From NCBI GenBank assembly GCA_947625045.1, contig CANQMW010000027.1, positions 1 to 38,738 on the forward strand: 38,738 nucleotides of DNA, given 5' to 3'. A program made the position numbers and the translations under genes. Source of the stretch: an uncultured Oscillospiraceae bacterium. Lineage in GTDB: Bacteria; Bacillota; Clostridia; Oscillospirales; Oscillospiraceae. Shown piece after piece: positions 24,208-32,855 of this stretch. The number at the start of each line of letters is the position of its first letter. Positions within the stretch are counted from its first letter, which is position 1. A model generated the notes under the pieces. The model saw only the letters and a program-made list of their open reading frames with translations, had not been told where the DNA came from and searched no databases.

Positions 24208-25008
24208 ATGTACCTGTTAGGCTTTATCGGCGTAGGCAACATGGGCGGCGCCATGGCCCGGGCCGCCGGGACCGCCACGGCCCCTTCGGACATCATCGTG
24301 GCCAACCGCACCCCCGCCAAGGCGGAGGCCCTGGCCAAGGAACTGGGCTACACTGTCGGAACGGCGGAGGATGTGGCCGCGAAGGCCCAATACATCTTCC
24401 TGGGCGTGAAGCCCAAGGACATGCCCGGCATGCTCGCCTCCATCGCCCCCACCCTCGCCGCCCGGACCGATCGGTTCGTGCTGGTATCCTTTGCCGCCGG
24501 GATGGCCTGCGCCCGGGTGCAGGAGCTGGCCGGCGGGACGTACCCCGTCATCCGCCTCTGCCCCAACACCCCCGTGGCCGTTGGCAAGGGGCTCATCGCC
24601 TGGTGTGAGAAGGACACGGAAGCAAGCGACGCCGAGGCTCTCACCGCCGCTATGGCCGGGGCGGGCGCCTGGGACCCCTGCCCGGAGCACCTCATGGACG
24701 TGGCCGGCACCATCGGCGGGTGCACCCCCGCCTTCACCTATATGTTCATCGAGGCCCTGTCCGACGGGGCGGTGGCCTGCGGCATGCCCCGGGCCCAGGC
24801 TCTGCGCTACGCCGCCCGGGCGGTGGAGGGGGCCGCGGCCCTTTATCAGGCGGACGGCCGCCATCCGGGGGCCCTCAAGGACGCGGTATGCTCCCCCGGC
24901 GGCTCCACCATCCAGGGGGTGCTCACGTTGGAGCGCAGCGCCTTCCGGGCCGCCGCTTCTGACGCCGTCATCGACGCGGTGGAGAAGACGAAGGTCATGG
25001 GCAAATGA
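24208..25008 (+). CDS. proC: Pyrroline-5-carboxylate reductase
   Basis: 266 aa; ACAAGGAGGAAGAACT precedes the ATG. The N-terminal Rossmann motif is LLGFIGVGNMGGAMA, followed by IVANRTPAKAEAL, which reads the cofactor phosphate, and IFLGVKPKDM. The P5CR signature region is GALKDAVCSPGGSTIQGVLT near the C-terminus. The enzyme performs the last step of proline synthesis with NAD(P)H. The gene overlaps ybaK by four bases (ATGA), so the two are co-translated. Confidence 0.93.
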   Translation: MYLLGFIGVGNMGGAMARAAGTATAPSDIIVANRTPAKAEALAKELGYTVGTAEDVAAKAQYIFLGVKPKDMPGMLASIAPTLAARTDRFVLVSFAAGMACARVQELAGGTYPVIRLCPNTPVAVGKGLIAWCEKDTEASDAEALTAAMAGAGAWDPCPEHLMDVAGTIGGCTPAFTYMFIEALSDGAVACGMPRAQALRYAARAVEGAAALYQADGRHPGALKDAVCSPGGSTIQGVLTLERSAFRAAASDAVIDAVEKTKVMGK

Positions 25009-25475
25009 GCGGGCAGACCAAGACCAACGCCCTGCGGCTCTTGGACGCCGCGGGCATCGCCTATAGCACGCGGGAATTCGACTACAACGACGCGGACCCC
25101 TGCGGCACGGCAGACGCCGCTCTCCGGGAGCGGATGTTCAAGACCCTGGTGGCCCGGGGGGACAGGCGGGGACTGCTGGTATTCTGCATCCCGGTGGACC
25201 AGGAGCTGGACCTCAAAAAATGCGCCGCGGCGGCCGGAGACAAGCGGGTGGAGATGATACACTTAAAAGAACTCCTCCCCCTCACCGGCTACATCCACGG
25301 AGGCTGCTCCCCGGTGGGCATGAAAAAGGCCCTGCCCACCCTCTTCGACGAGACGGCCCTTCTCTACGACCGCATATTCGTCAGCGCCGGCCAGCGGGGA
25401 TTGCAAATGGAAGTGGCCCCGGAGGACCTGATAGCCTATGTGGGCGCGGATACCGCCGACCTCATCAAGACGTGA
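25005..25475 (+). CDS. ybaK: YbaK/EbsC-type Cys-tRNA(Pro) deacylase
   Basis: 156 aa, starting inside the proC stop (ATGA). The YbaK pattern is clear: TNALRLLDAAGIAYSTREF at the start, VFKTLV-like RMFKTLVARGDRRGLLVFCI with the catalytic Lys, KKCAAAAGDKRVEM, and GYIHGGCSPVGMKKALPTLF. These enzymes hydrolyse Cys mischarged on tRNA-Pro. Coupling to proC links proline synthesis to proline-charging quality control. Confidence 0.92.
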   Translation: MSGQTKTNALRLLDAAGIAYSTREFDYNDADPCGTADAALRERMFKTLVARGDRRGLLVFCIPVDQELDLKKCAAAAGDKRVEMIHLKELLPLTGYIHGGCSPVGMKKALPTLFDETALLYDRIFVSAGQRGLQMEVAPEDLIAYVGADTADLIKT

Positions 25476-25477
25476 AA

Positions 25478-25517
25478 ATATCGCCCCGGCTCGGTGAGCC
25501 GGGGCGATATGATTTGT
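25478..25517. terminator. Bidirectional terminator
   Basis: ATATCGCCCCGGCTC (25478-25492), loop GGT, GAGCCGGGGCGATAT (25496-25510), then GATTTGTTTT on the plus strand. It lies between convergent ybaK and mscL. Confidence 0.85.
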
Positions 25518-25518
25518 T

Positions 25519-25998
25519 TTACGCCTTGGGCAGCTCGGAGGTGCAGTGGGGGCACTTGGTGGCGCCGATGGGGATCTCCGACAGGCAGTAGGGGCAGGTC
25601 TTGGTGGTGGGGGCGGCAGGGGCCTCCTCAGGCTTCTTCCGCAGGGAGCTTGCCTTGTTGATGGCCTTGACCATCAGGAAGATGACGAAGGCCATGATCA
25701 AAAAGTCGATGACCGCGGAGATGAACGCGCCGTAGTTGAAGGTAGTGACGCCCAGCTCCGTGGCGGTGGCGAGGCTGGTCACCTGGGCCCGTTCCACGCC
25801 CTCCGGCAGGCGGAGGATGAAGAAGGCGTCGTTGAAGTTGGAGTTGCCGGTGATCAGGCCGATGAGGGGCATGACCAGGTCGTTGACCGCGCTGGTCACG
25901 ATCTTCTGGAAGGCGGCGCCGATGATGACGCCCACGGCCAGGTCCACCACGTTGCCGCGGGTGGCGAATTCCTTGAATTCCTGGAAGAACTTTTTCAT
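25519..25998 (-). CDS. mscL: Large-conductance mechanosensitive channel with a zinc-ribbon tail
   Basis: 159 aa from the ATG at 25998 (AAGAAAGGTCGG upstream). The first 120 residues are a normal Msc[36 protein letters not shown], two membrane helices and a basic end ([12 protein letters not shown]). A Pro/Ala/Thr linker leads to a C-terminal zinc ribbon with CPYC and CPHC (about 135-155). MscL opens under membrane tension to release solutes during hypo-osmotic shock. The zinc ribbon is not part of the classical protein and would lie in the cytoplasm. Confidence 0.93.
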   Translation of the reverse strand: MKKFFQEFKEFATRGNVVDLAVGVIIGAAFQKIVTSAVNDLVMPLIGLITGNSNFNDAFFILRLPEGVERAQVTSLATATELGVTTFNYGAFISAVIDFLIMAFVIFLMVKAINKASSLRKKPEEAPAAPTTKTCPYCLSEIPIGATKCPHCTSELPKA

Positions 25999-26157
25999 GT
26001 TTTTCCGACCTTTCTTATGTTGTGCCGCATTTGCTTGCAGGCATTATAACACGATATACGGATTTGCGCCATACTTTCCCAAAAAAACTGCGCCACTTCT
26101 CCTCCATTGTGCTATAATCCCTTGGGCGCTGATGAGAGGCGTCAAGAGGAGTCAAAA

Positions 26158-27261
26158 ATGATCGCATACTTAAAGCGGGAGAAGGTGCTGACCATCTCCC
26201 TCATTCTGGCGGTGATATCCGCCTTTTTCGTGCCCCCGGACAGGGGGTATTTGGACTACATCGACCTGCGGGTGCTGGGGCTTTTGTTCTCCCTCATGCT
26301 CCTGGTCCGGGGGTTCCAGCACGCGGGGCTATTTGACCTGCTCATCGAAAAGCTCTTCGGGAACGTGACGGGCAGCCGGCGGCTGTGCCTGACGCTGGTG
26401 CTCCTTTGCTTTTTCACCAGCATGGTCATCACCAACGACGTGGCCCTCATCACCTTCGTCCCCTTCGCCATCCTGACGCTGGAGCTGTGCGAAAAGCGGG
26501 AGCTCATCATCCCCGTGGTGGTCCTGCAGACCATCGCGGCGAACCTGGGCAGCATGGCCACGCCCATCGGCAATCCTCAGAACCTCTACCTCTTCTCCGC
26601 CTCCGGCATGAGCTCCGGAACATTCCTGCGGGTCATGCTCCCGCCCACGGCGCTGTCCTTCGTCCTGGTGACGGGGGCGGCCCTGGTCCTGCCCGCGGGG
26701 CCGGTGACCATGAAAAAGGGCCCCGGCGCGGCGGCCATGCCCAAAAAAGAGGTGCTGGCCTACACGGGGCTGTTCCTGTTGAATTTGCTGGTGGTGTTTC
26801 GGGTCCTGAGCTGGGCGCCGGCCCTCGTCGTCACCGTGGCGGGGGTGGTGCTCCTGGGGAAAAAGCAGCTTTTGGGCCGGGTGGACTACGCGCTTTTGCT
26901 GACCTTCGTGGGCTTTTTCATCTTCGTGGGCAACCTGGGGCGGATAGAGCCCGTCCGGGACCTGGTGACCCGGCTCATCCAGGGCCGGGAGGTCCTGATG
27001 TCCGCGCTCTTCAGTCAATGTTTGAGCAATGTGCCCGCGGCGCTGCTGCTCTCCGGCTTCACCGACGACTGGGCGGGGCTGCTGCTGGGAGTGAACATCG
27101 GCGGTCTGGGCACACTCATCGCCTCCATGGCCAGCCTCATCTCCTACAAGCTCTACGCCGCCCGGCCCGGCGCCAGGGCAGGGAAGTATTTCCTCCGGTT
27201 CACCCTCTGGAACATCGCCTTCCTGGCCATCCTCCTCCCCTTCGGGGTGTTCATACACTGA
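26158..27261 (+). CDS. ArsB/NhaD-type ion transporter
   Basis: 367 aa; CAAGAGGAGTC precedes the ATG at 26158. About 10 membrane helices are visible. VITNDVALITFVPFAIL and GSMATPIGNPQNLYL are the paired hairpin motifs of the ion transporter superfamily that includes ArsB, NhaD, CitMHS and SLC13 proteins, and the C-terminal pseudo-repeat has FSQCLSNVPAALLLSGF. It lacks the associated ArsR/ArsC genes, so an arsenic role is not supported; citrate, arsenite, phosphate or sodium are all possible substrates. A terminator follows. Confidence 0.82.
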   Translation: MIAYLKREKVLTISLILAVISAFFVPPDRGYLDYIDLRVLGLLFSLMLLVRGFQHAGLFDLLIEKLFGNVTGSRRLCLTLVLLCFFTSMVITNDVALITFVPFAILTLELCEKRELIIPVVVLQTIAANLGSMATPIGNPQNLYLFSASGMSSGTFLRVMLPPTALSFVLVTGAALVLPAGPVTMKKGPGAAAMPKKEVLAYTGLFLLNLLVVFRVLSWAPALVVTVAGVVLLGKKQLLGRVDYALLLTFVGFFIFVGNLGRIEPVRDLVTRLIQGREVLMSALFSQCLSNVPAALLLSGFTDDWAGLLLGVNIGGLGTLIASMASLISYKLYAARPGARAGKYFLRFTLWNIAFLAILLPFGVFIH

Positions 27262-27276
27262 TAAAAGAACATAACA

Positions 27277-27304
27277 AAAGGCAGGCACTGACGTGCCTGC
27301 CTTT
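27277..27304. terminator. Bidirectional terminator
   Basis: AAAGGCAGGCAC (27277-27288), loop TGAC, GTGCCTGCCTTT (27293-27304). It separates the convergent transporter and PQ-loop-like genes. Confidence 0.8.
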
Positions 27305-27313
27305 ATCACGTTT

Positions 27314-27655
27314 TCAGGTCTTCTGGCCCTTGGCGGCTTTGCGCTCGGCGATCTTGTCCAGGGCCTTGTTCCGGTAGTAGATGAGGATGCCTATCAGGAC
27401 CATGGCCGCGTTGATGAAGTAGAACACCATCACGTACCACTTCACCGTCACCCACCAATGCTGGGGGGCATAGTAGGCGATGAGGATGAACTTGCCGACG
27501 ATGGCGAAGATGTAGCCGATGAAGATGAAGAAGTAGAAGAGCACGCTGGTTCCCTTGGCGGTCCGGGCCTTCCAGGCCTTGGCGATGTTCAGAGGCCAGG
27601 ATACGCCGAAGCAGATGACCATCAGCATCTCCATGATGCTCGCAATAGTTAACAT
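27314..27655 (-). CDS. Small PQ-loop-like membrane protein, 113 aa
   Basis: The ATG at 27655 follows AAAGGAGAAAGTATT. Three membrane helices are predicted. GVSWPLNIAKAWKARTAKGTS resembles the PQ-loop/SWEET helix start, where proline and a following polar residue pair mark the transport helix. Half-transporters of this type dimerise (semiSWEET); three helices fit that size. It is 18 nt downstream of the CoA-transferase and so is probably the last gene of that operon. The substrate is unknown. Confidence 0.7.
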   Translation of the reverse strand: MLTIASIMEMLMVICFGVSWPLNIAKAWKARTAKGTSVLFYFFIFIGYIFAIVGKFILIAYYAPQHWWVTVKWYVMVFYFINAAMVLIGILIYYRNKALDKIAERKAAKGQKT

Positions 27656-27673
27656 AATACTTTCTCCTTTTGT

Positions 27674-29191
27674 TTATTCGTTGGGCTCCAGCATGGTGCC
27701 GGTCTCCCGGAAGCGCTTGTGGAACGAGAAGGCTTCGTCCAGGATGTGGGGGGTCTGGGCCCCGTGGGATGCCTCGCAGGCCCGCCCGAAGTACCGCCTG
27801 AGCTGGGGCCGGAAGTCGGGGTGGGCGCAGTTTTCAATGATGAGCGCGGCCCGCTCCTTGGGAGATTTGCCCCGCAGGTCGGCATAGCCCTGCTCCGTCA
27901 CCAGCACGTCCACATCGTGCTCCGTGTGGTCCACGTGGGTCACCATGGGCACGATGGAGCTTATCTTTCCGCCCTTGGCGCTGGAGGCGGTCATGAAGAT
28001 GGTGACCGAGGCGTTGCGGGCGTAGTCCCCGGAGCCGCCGATGCCGTTGTAGATGGTGGTGCCGTTCATCTGGGAGGAGTTGATGTTGCCGTAGATGTCC
28101 GCCTCCACGGCGGTGTTCATGGCGATGACCCCCAGGCGGCGGATGGTCTCCGCGCCGTTGGATATCTCCGAGTCCCGCAGGACGATGCGGCCCCTGTAGG
28201 ATTCCAGATTCTCCTTGAAGTGCATCATTCCCTCATGGGACATGCTCAGGCTGGTTGCGGAGGCCATGTCCGCGCACCCGGCATCCAGCAGCCGTATGAC
28301 CCCGTCCTGGATGACCTCGGAGAAGAAGGTGAGGTGTTCAAACCCCGCTTTTTCCAGACCCATCAGCACCGCGTTGGCCACCGAGCCCACCCCGGACTGC
28401 AGCGGCACGTCCCCGGCGGAGAGGCGGCCCGCCGCCTTTTCTGCCTTCAAAAAGGCCACGATGTTGTCCGCGATGGCCTGGCTCACGGCGTCCGCCGGGG
28501 CCAGGGGCCGGGGATTCACGGAGAGAGAGCACTCCACCACGGCGGCGATCTTGTCCGCGCCGCAGGTGATATAGGGCTTTCCGATGCGCTGGTCCACCCT
28601 TGTCAAAGGGATGGGCTCCCGGTGGGGCGGGTCCGCGGGCATGTAGATGTCGTGAAAACCCTCCAGGCCCTCCGGCTGGATGGAGTTCACCTCCACGATC
28701 ACCTTTTTCGCCAGGGCCACGTAGGTCTGGGTGCAGCCCACGGCGGTGGAGGGGATGATGTTGCCCTCCTCCGTGATGGCCACGGCCTCCACGACGGCCA
28801 CATCGATGGGCCCGTAAAAGCCGTAGCGTGCGTTCTGGGCCGTCATGCCCAGGTGCTGGTCAAGATAGGCCACGCCCTGCTCGCTTGCCCCGTTCACTGC
28901 CTTGCGCAGGGCCGTGCTGGTGATGTAGGGCACCCGCCGGGCGATCATGTCCAGCTCCGCCCAGGTGTTGTCGATCTCCGGGCCGGTGGAGGCGCCGGAG
29001 AGGAGGTTGACACGGACTTTCCGCTGTCCCGAGCGGACCTGTTCCGCCAATGCCAGGGGCACGGCCTTGGGGTTGCCCGAGGGAGTGAAGCCGCTGACGG
29101 CCACGGTCATGCCGTCCTCTATGAGCATGGCGGCCTGGTCCGCGGTCATGACCCGGTCCAGGACCGCTTTGCATCTTATGCGCTCTGCCAT
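27674..29191 (-). CDS. Acetyl-CoA hydrolase/CoA-transferase family protein
   Basis: 505 aa from the ATG at 29191, with GAGAGGGACC upstream. The family fold is clear: MTVAVSGFTPSGNPKAVPLA, NLLSGASTGPEIDN, DVAVVEAVAITEEGNIIPS, PLQSGVGSVANAV, FFSEVIQDG with the active-site Glu that forms the glutamyl-CoA thioester, and GGSGDYARNA. It resembles succinyl-CoA:acetate CoA-transferases (Cat1/AarC) most closely. Immediately after the 2-oxoacid oxidoreductase genes, it would exchange the product CoA with acetate or another acid; the acyl group is not determined. Confidence 0.88.
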   Translation of the reverse strand: MAERIRCKAVLDRVMTADQAAMLIEDGMTVAVSGFTPSGNPKAVPLALAEQVRSGQRKVRVNLLSGASTGPEIDNTWAELDMIARRVPYITSTALRKAVNGASEQGVAYLDQHLGMTAQNARYGFYGPIDVAVVEAVAITEEGNIIPSTAVGCTQTYVALAKKVIVEVNSIQPEGLEGFHDIYMPADPPHREPIPLTRVDQRIGKPYITCGADKIAAVVECSLSVNPRPLAPADAVSQAIADNIVAFLKAEKAAGRLSAGDVPLQSGVGSVANAVLMGLEKAGFEHLTFFSEVIQDGVIRLLDAGCADMASATSLSMSHEGMMHFKENLESYRGRIVLRDSEISNGAETIRRLGVIAMNTAVEADIYGNINSSQMNGTTIYNGIGGSGDYARNASVTIFMTASSAKGGKISSIVPMVTHVDHTEHDVDVLVTEQGYADLRGKSPKERAALIIENCAHPDFRPQLRRYFGRACEASHGAQTPHILDEAFSFHKRFRETGTMLEPNE

Positions 29192-29200
29192 AGGTCCCTC

Positions 29201-29764
29201 TCAGTCCAGGCTCTGGCGGAACGCGGCGGCCTGCTCGTCGCTCACAAGGGCCGCGCCGGCCTCCAGGGCCTTCCAGTTCAGTTCCTCCGTGCCCGCCGGA
29301 ATGTGGCGGCGCACGCCCTCATAGAGGGCCTCCTCGCCAAAGAGGCCCAGGGCCTTGTTGATGGCCCCCACCGCCACGATGTTGGCGGTCATCAGCTTGC
29401 CAACCTTGTCCCGCGCGGTATCCAGGATGGGCAGGCGCAGTACCTGGCTCTCCTCCAGCCCCGCCGGAACGGTGAGACTGCTGTCCGCCATGACCACGGC
29501 ACCCTCCGCCAGGTCCCCGGCAAATTTGTCCAGGCTCTGCTGGGTCAGGGCCAGCAGGAAGTTGGGCCGGATGACCTTGGAAAACCATATCTGGTCCCGG
29601 CTCAGGATGGTCTCGGCCTTGCACATGCCGCCTCTCGCCTCCGGGCCGTAGGCCTGGGACTGGACGGTCTGCAGGCCCTGGGCTACCGCGGCCTCCGCCA
29701 CGATGACGCTGGCCAGGATGACCCCCTGGCCGCCGGAGCCGGAAAAACGCATCTCATATCGCAT
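29201..29764 (-). CDS. korC: 2-oxoacid:ferredoxin oxidoreductase, gamma subunit
   Basis: 187 aa; GAGGAAG lies close to the ATG at 29764. It starts RYEMRFSGSGGQGVILASVI, the gamma-subunit glycine-rich motif, and has QSQAYGPEARGGMCKAE, typical of KorC/VorC. It is the third catalytic subunit of the complex and ends 9 nt before the CoA-transferase start. Confidence 0.92.
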   Translation of the reverse strand: MRYEMRFSGSGGQGVILASVIVAEAAVAQGLQTVQSQAYGPEARGGMCKAETILSRDQIWFSKVIRPNFLLALTQQSLDKFAGDLAEGAVVMADSSLTVPAGLEESQVLRLPILDTARDKVGKLMTANIVAVGAINKALGLFGEEALYEGVRRHIPAGTEELNWKALEAGAALVSDEQAAAFRQSLD

Positions 29765-29773
29765 AGCTCTTCC

Positions 29774-30619
29774 TCACTTTCCGGCCTTGGCCTGGGCCCG
29801 CTCGATGAGCTTGGCGTACTCCGCGGTATACTCGGGGAAATCGATATGGGTCAGGGTGCCCACCAGCAGCTTCCCCTTCTTCTCCTCCTCGCTCATGGCG
29901 TAGTACCGGGCCGCGGGGACCATGTGCTCCTTCTGCCATTGGAGCATCTCCACAGCCCCGCCCTTGTGATTTTTGCGGCCGTAGTAGGTGGGGCATACGG
30001 AATAGACGTCTATGAGGGAGAAGCCCTTGTGCATGATGCCCTGGCGGATGAGCTCGGTAGTCTCCCTTACATGATAGGCCGAGCCCCGGGCGGTGAAGGT
30101 GGCCCCGGCGCCCGCCGCCAGCTGGGCGATGTCGAAGGGCCGGTCGATGTTGCCGTAGGGGGCGGTGGTTGCCATGTCCCCGGTGGGGGTGGTGGGGGAA
30201 TACTGGCCGCCGGTCATGCCGTAGATGTCGTTATTGAAGGTGACCACGGTAAGGCCGATGTTCCGCCGTGCGGCGTGGATGAGGTGGTTGCCGCCGATGG
30301 CGGAGCAGTCCCCGTCGCCGGTGAGGACGATGACCTCCAGCTCGGGGTGGGCGATCTTGATGCCCGTGGCGAAGGCGATGGCCCGGCCGTGGGTGGTGTG
30401 GATGGAGTCGAAGTCCATGTACCCTGCCGCCCGGGAAGAGCAGCCTATGCCGGACACGACCACCACCTTGCCCCGGTTCAGGTTCACCTCCGGGTCGTCT
30501 ATAAGCTCCTGCAGGGCCACAGCCACGTCCCGCATGATGATGCCGTTGCCGCAGCCGGCGCACCAGATGTGGGGCAGGTGGTCGATGCGCATAAATTTAT
30601 GTATAAGCTCGCTGGGCAT
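29774..30619 (-). CDS. korB: 2-oxoacid:ferredoxin oxidoreductase, beta (TPP) subunit
   Basis: 281 aa starting at the ATG at 30619. PHIWCAGCGNGIIMRDVAVA is the [4Fe-4S]/TPP beta-subunit start, VLTGDGDCSAIGGNHLIHA contains the GDG...N thiamine-diphosphate motif, and FNNDIYGMTGGQYSPTTPTG is diagnostic for the KorB/VorB type. It binds TPP and works with the alpha and gamma subunits. It starts only three bases after the korA stop, so translation is coupled. Confidence 0.93.
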   Translation of the reverse strand: MPSELIHKFMRIDHLPHIWCAGCGNGIIMRDVAVALQELIDDPEVNLNRGKVVVVSGIGCSSRAAGYMDFDSIHTTHGRAIAFATGIKIAHPELEVIVLTGDGDCSAIGGNHLIHAARRNIGLTVVTFNNDIYGMTGGQYSPTTPTGDMATTAPYGNIDRPFDIAQLAAGAGATFTARGSAYHVRETTELIRQGIMHKGFSLIDVYSVCPTYYGRKNHKGGAVEMLQWQKEHMVPAARYYAMSEEEKKGKLLVGTLTHIDFPEYTAEYAKLIERAQAKAGK

Positions 30620-30622
30620 TTA

Positions 30623-31762
30623 TCAGCCCTCCATTTCCCGCAGTTTTTGAAGGATATCCGCCGGGGGGATCACGGTGCCGTCGAAGCGGCCCAAAAATTC
30701 CACCGGCAGCCTCTCCGCCGCCACCCGCTGGACCTCCAGCAGCATCTGGCCGTAGTTGTGCTCTACCACCAGGATGCGCTTGAGGCCATGGATACGGGCG
30801 CGCAGCCGCGCCTCCGGGAAGGGCCAGACGGTGACGGGCCTGAACATACCCACCTTCATGCCGGCGGCCCTCGCTTCCTGGATAGCGCTCATGACCGCCC
30901 TTGTGGTGCCGCCGAAGCACACCACAGCGGTGTCCGCGTCGTCCAGCATGTACTCCTCCACCCGGATGATGTCGTCCAGGTTGTGGTCGATCTTCTCCAT
31001 GAGCCGGGTGTACAGGGCCCCCGCCACGGCGTTGCTGCCGGTGGGGAAGCCGGACACGTCGTGGGCCAGGCCCGTGATGTTGTACCGCTCGCCCTGGCCG
31101 AAGGGCTTCATGGCGGGCACGTACTGTCCCTCGGGCACATAGTAGCACTGCTTGTTGGCCCCGTCGTGATAGGAGATGTGGCGCTTGTTGATGATGAGCT
31201 CATCGGCCCCGGGCAGCACCACGCCCTCCCGCATGTGGCCCACGATCTCGTCCATGAGGAAGATGACCGGCGTGCGGTATTTCTCCGAGAGGTTGAAGGC
31301 CCGGATGATGAGCCGGTATGTCTCCTGGACGGAGGCGGGGCTCAGGGCGATGACCGGGTGGTCGCCGTGGGTGCCCCAGCGGGCCTGCATATAATCCCCC
31401 TGGGCGGGGCTGGTGGGAAGGCCCGTGGAGGGGCCGGAGCGCTGTACGTCAACCACCACGCAGGGTATCTCCGCGAGACACCCGTAGCCCAGGTTCTCCT
31501 GCTTCAAGGAGAAGCCCGGCCCGGAGGTGGCGGTCATGGCCTTCACACCGGTGACCGACGCGCCCAGCACGGCGGCCATGCTGGCCAGTTCGTCCTCCAT
31601 CTGGACGAATTTGCCCCCCACCTGGGGCAGGCGCACGGCGCACTGCTCCGCGATCTCGGTGGACGGGGTGATGGGATAGCCGGCGTAAAAGCGCATGCCT
31701 GCGGCGATAGCGCCCTCCACGCAGGCCTCGTTGCCCTGCATCAAAACAGCTTTTTTACTCAT
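30623..31762 (-). CDS. korA: 2-oxoacid:ferredoxin oxidoreductase, alpha subunit
   Basis: 379 aa from the ATG at 31762, which overlaps the ferredoxin stop (ATGA). It begins SKKAVLMQGNEACVEGAIAA and continues GMRFYAGYPITPSTEIAEQ, followed by KAMTATSGPGFSLKQEN and VVDVQRSGPSTGLPTSPAQG. Together with korB and korC it catalyses CoA-dependent oxidative decarboxylation of a 2-oxoacid (2-oxoglutarate or 2-oxoisovalerate); the exact substrate cannot be read here. Confidence 0.93.
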   Translation of the reverse strand: MSKKAVLMQGNEACVEGAIAAGMRFYAGYPITPSTEIAEQCAVRLPQVGGKFVQMEDELASMAAVLGASVTGVKAMTATSGPGFSLKQENLGYGCLAEIPCVVVDVQRSGPSTGLPTSPAQGDYMQARWGTHGDHPVIALSPASVQETYRLIIRAFNLSEKYRTPVIFLMDEIVGHMREGVVLPGADELIINKRHISYHDGANKQCYYVPEGQYVPAMKPFGQGERYNITGLAHDVSGFPTGSNAVAGALYTRLMEKIDHNLDDIIRVEEYMLDDADTAVVCFGGTTRAVMSAIQEARAAGMKVGMFRPVTVWPFPEARLRARIHGLKRILVVEHNYGQMLLEVQRVAAERLPVEFLGRFDGTVIPPADILQKLREMEG

Positions 31763-31959
31763 TCCTCCAGGTCCTCCAACCACACGGCGTAGTCCGGGCA
31801 GCGCTGCTCGCACTGGCCGCACAGCACGCACTCGTTGGGCTCCTTGAGATGCGCCTTCTCCCCCACAAGCTCCAAGGCGTTTTTGGGGCAGAAGGCCACG
31901 CAGATGCCGCATCCCTTGCACCAGGCCGGGTCCAGCACCAGCTTCTTCTTTCCTGCCAT
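31759..31959 (-). CDS. korD: 2[4Fe-4S] ferredoxin-type subunit of the 2-oxoacid oxidoreductase
   Basis: 66 aa from the ATG at 31959 (AAGGAGAGAGGTAT upstream). Two complete cluster motifs are present: CKGCGICVAFCP and CVLCGQCEQRCP. As the first gene of the korDABC operon it passes electrons from the catalytic subunits to soluble ferredoxin. The last four bases overlap the korA start. Confidence 0.92.
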   Translation of the reverse strand: MAGKKKLVLDPAWCKGCGICVAFCPKNALELVGEKAHLKEPNECVLCGQCEQRCPDYAVWLEDLEE

Positions 31960-31985
31960 ATACCTCTCTCCTTTTTTCCGGCATA

Positions 31986-32010
31986 AACGGCGCCCCTGTA
32001 GGACGCCGTT
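31986..32010 (-). other. Hairpin between the membrane protein gene and korD
   Basis: AACGGCG (31986-31992 and inverse at 32004-32010) forms a stem, on the minus strand read after the membrane protein stop at 32018. No U-run follows, so it may be an attenuator rather than a full terminator; korD lies 27 nt further on. Confidence 0.5.
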
Positions 32011-32017
32011 CAAAGCA

Positions 32018-32818
32018 TTATTCCTGCGCCGGGGCCTTTTCCGGCTCCAGCGGTTTGGTCTTGAGATTCTCCACCGCCACGAAGGCCCAGATCAAAAACT
32101 GCATGGCCGCGGCGGCATAGGTGACGCTCTCGGCCATAGAGCTCTGGTCGATGGCGCTCATGACGCACAAAAACGCCCCGAAGTTACAGCTGAATATGGC
32201 CCAGAAGGGATGGGGGGAATTGAAGAACCACCCGGCGGCATAGTACACGGCCAGCAGCGCCATGCACCGGGCCAGGATGCCCACCACGAACCGCCACACC
32301 ACGGGATCCCCCGCCGCGTCCCGGTAGCCCGTGACCAGCCACGCGCCTACGAACAGGAGCATCATCCCCGCGCCCTTCCGGCAGGCGGCCGCGCCGTCTT
32401 CCTTGGCCGCGTTCATGGCGATCATGCCGGCGCCCAGGCCGCCCAGCACCGTGAAGGCCCCGCATATGCGGTGGGTGGTTGTCCACAGCACGTCTCCGGG
32501 ATGGACAAGCCGCAGCAGGCCCGCCGCCGCCAGCAGCACCGCCGGCACCAGGCTCACCGCCCCGTACAGGGGGGTATGGCCCTCGTAAGCCGCCGGGTGG
32601 GTCATAGGCGGGTCGAACTGCCTGAGCCGCAGAACCAGCAGGGCCAGGATGAGCGCCGTCAGGGCAATGACGCCCGCCACCAGAAAGCTGATGGGAGCGT
32701 GGTCCGCAAGACCGTTCTCCTCGTCCAGGATGCGCATGTCCTGCAGCCACCGCAGCAGAAAGCCCAAGGCGCTTATGATGATGGTGAAACCGGATATTTT
32801 ATACGCTTCGCTTCGCAT
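32018..32818 (-). CDS. Polytopic membrane protein, 266 aa, unknown function
   Basis: The ATG at 32818 has ACGGAGCGG upstream and lies 38 nt after the -10 of its promoter. About seven or eight hydrophobic helices are visible (ISGFTIIISALGFLLRWL, ISFLVAGVIALTALILALL, and similar). No known motif was seen. The C-terminus is short, charged and cytoplasmic-like. It precedes the kor operon by 58 nt on the same strand; a hairpin lies between them, so joint transcription is possible but not shown. Confidence 0.7.
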   Translation of the reverse strand: MRSEAYKISGFTIIISALGFLLRWLQDMRILDEENGLADHAPISFLVAGVIALTALILALLVLRLRQFDPPMTHPAAYEGHTPLYGAVSLVPAVLLAAAGLLRLVHPGDVLWTTTHRICGAFTVLGGLGAGMIAMNAAKEDGAAACRKGAGMMLLFVGAWLVTGYRDAAGDPVVWRFVVGILARCMALLAVYYAAGWFFNSPHPFWAIFSCNFGAFLCVMSAIDQSSMAESVTYAAAAMQFLIWAFVAVENLKTKPLEPEKAPAQE

Positions 32819-32855
32819 ACGCCGCTCCGTAATACCATAGTATTTTCCACCGGCG

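Noticed and set aside
26043-26130. TATAAT-like boxes between mscL and the ArsB/NhaD-type transporter
   Set aside because: Both -10 boxes are good but neither has a recognisable -35 at normal spacing; listed here rather than as promoters.
26158-27261. Arsenite efflux (ArsB) as the specific function of the transporter
   Set aside because: No arsR, arsC or arsenic-type neighbours, and the family spans several substrates.
27719-31792. A 1357-codon plus-strand open frame opposite the CoA-transferase and kor genes
   Set aside because: Shadow of high-GC minus-strand genes whose products match known families with full motifs; the plus frame has no ribosome site, is rich in His/Gly/Val/Arg and resembles no family.
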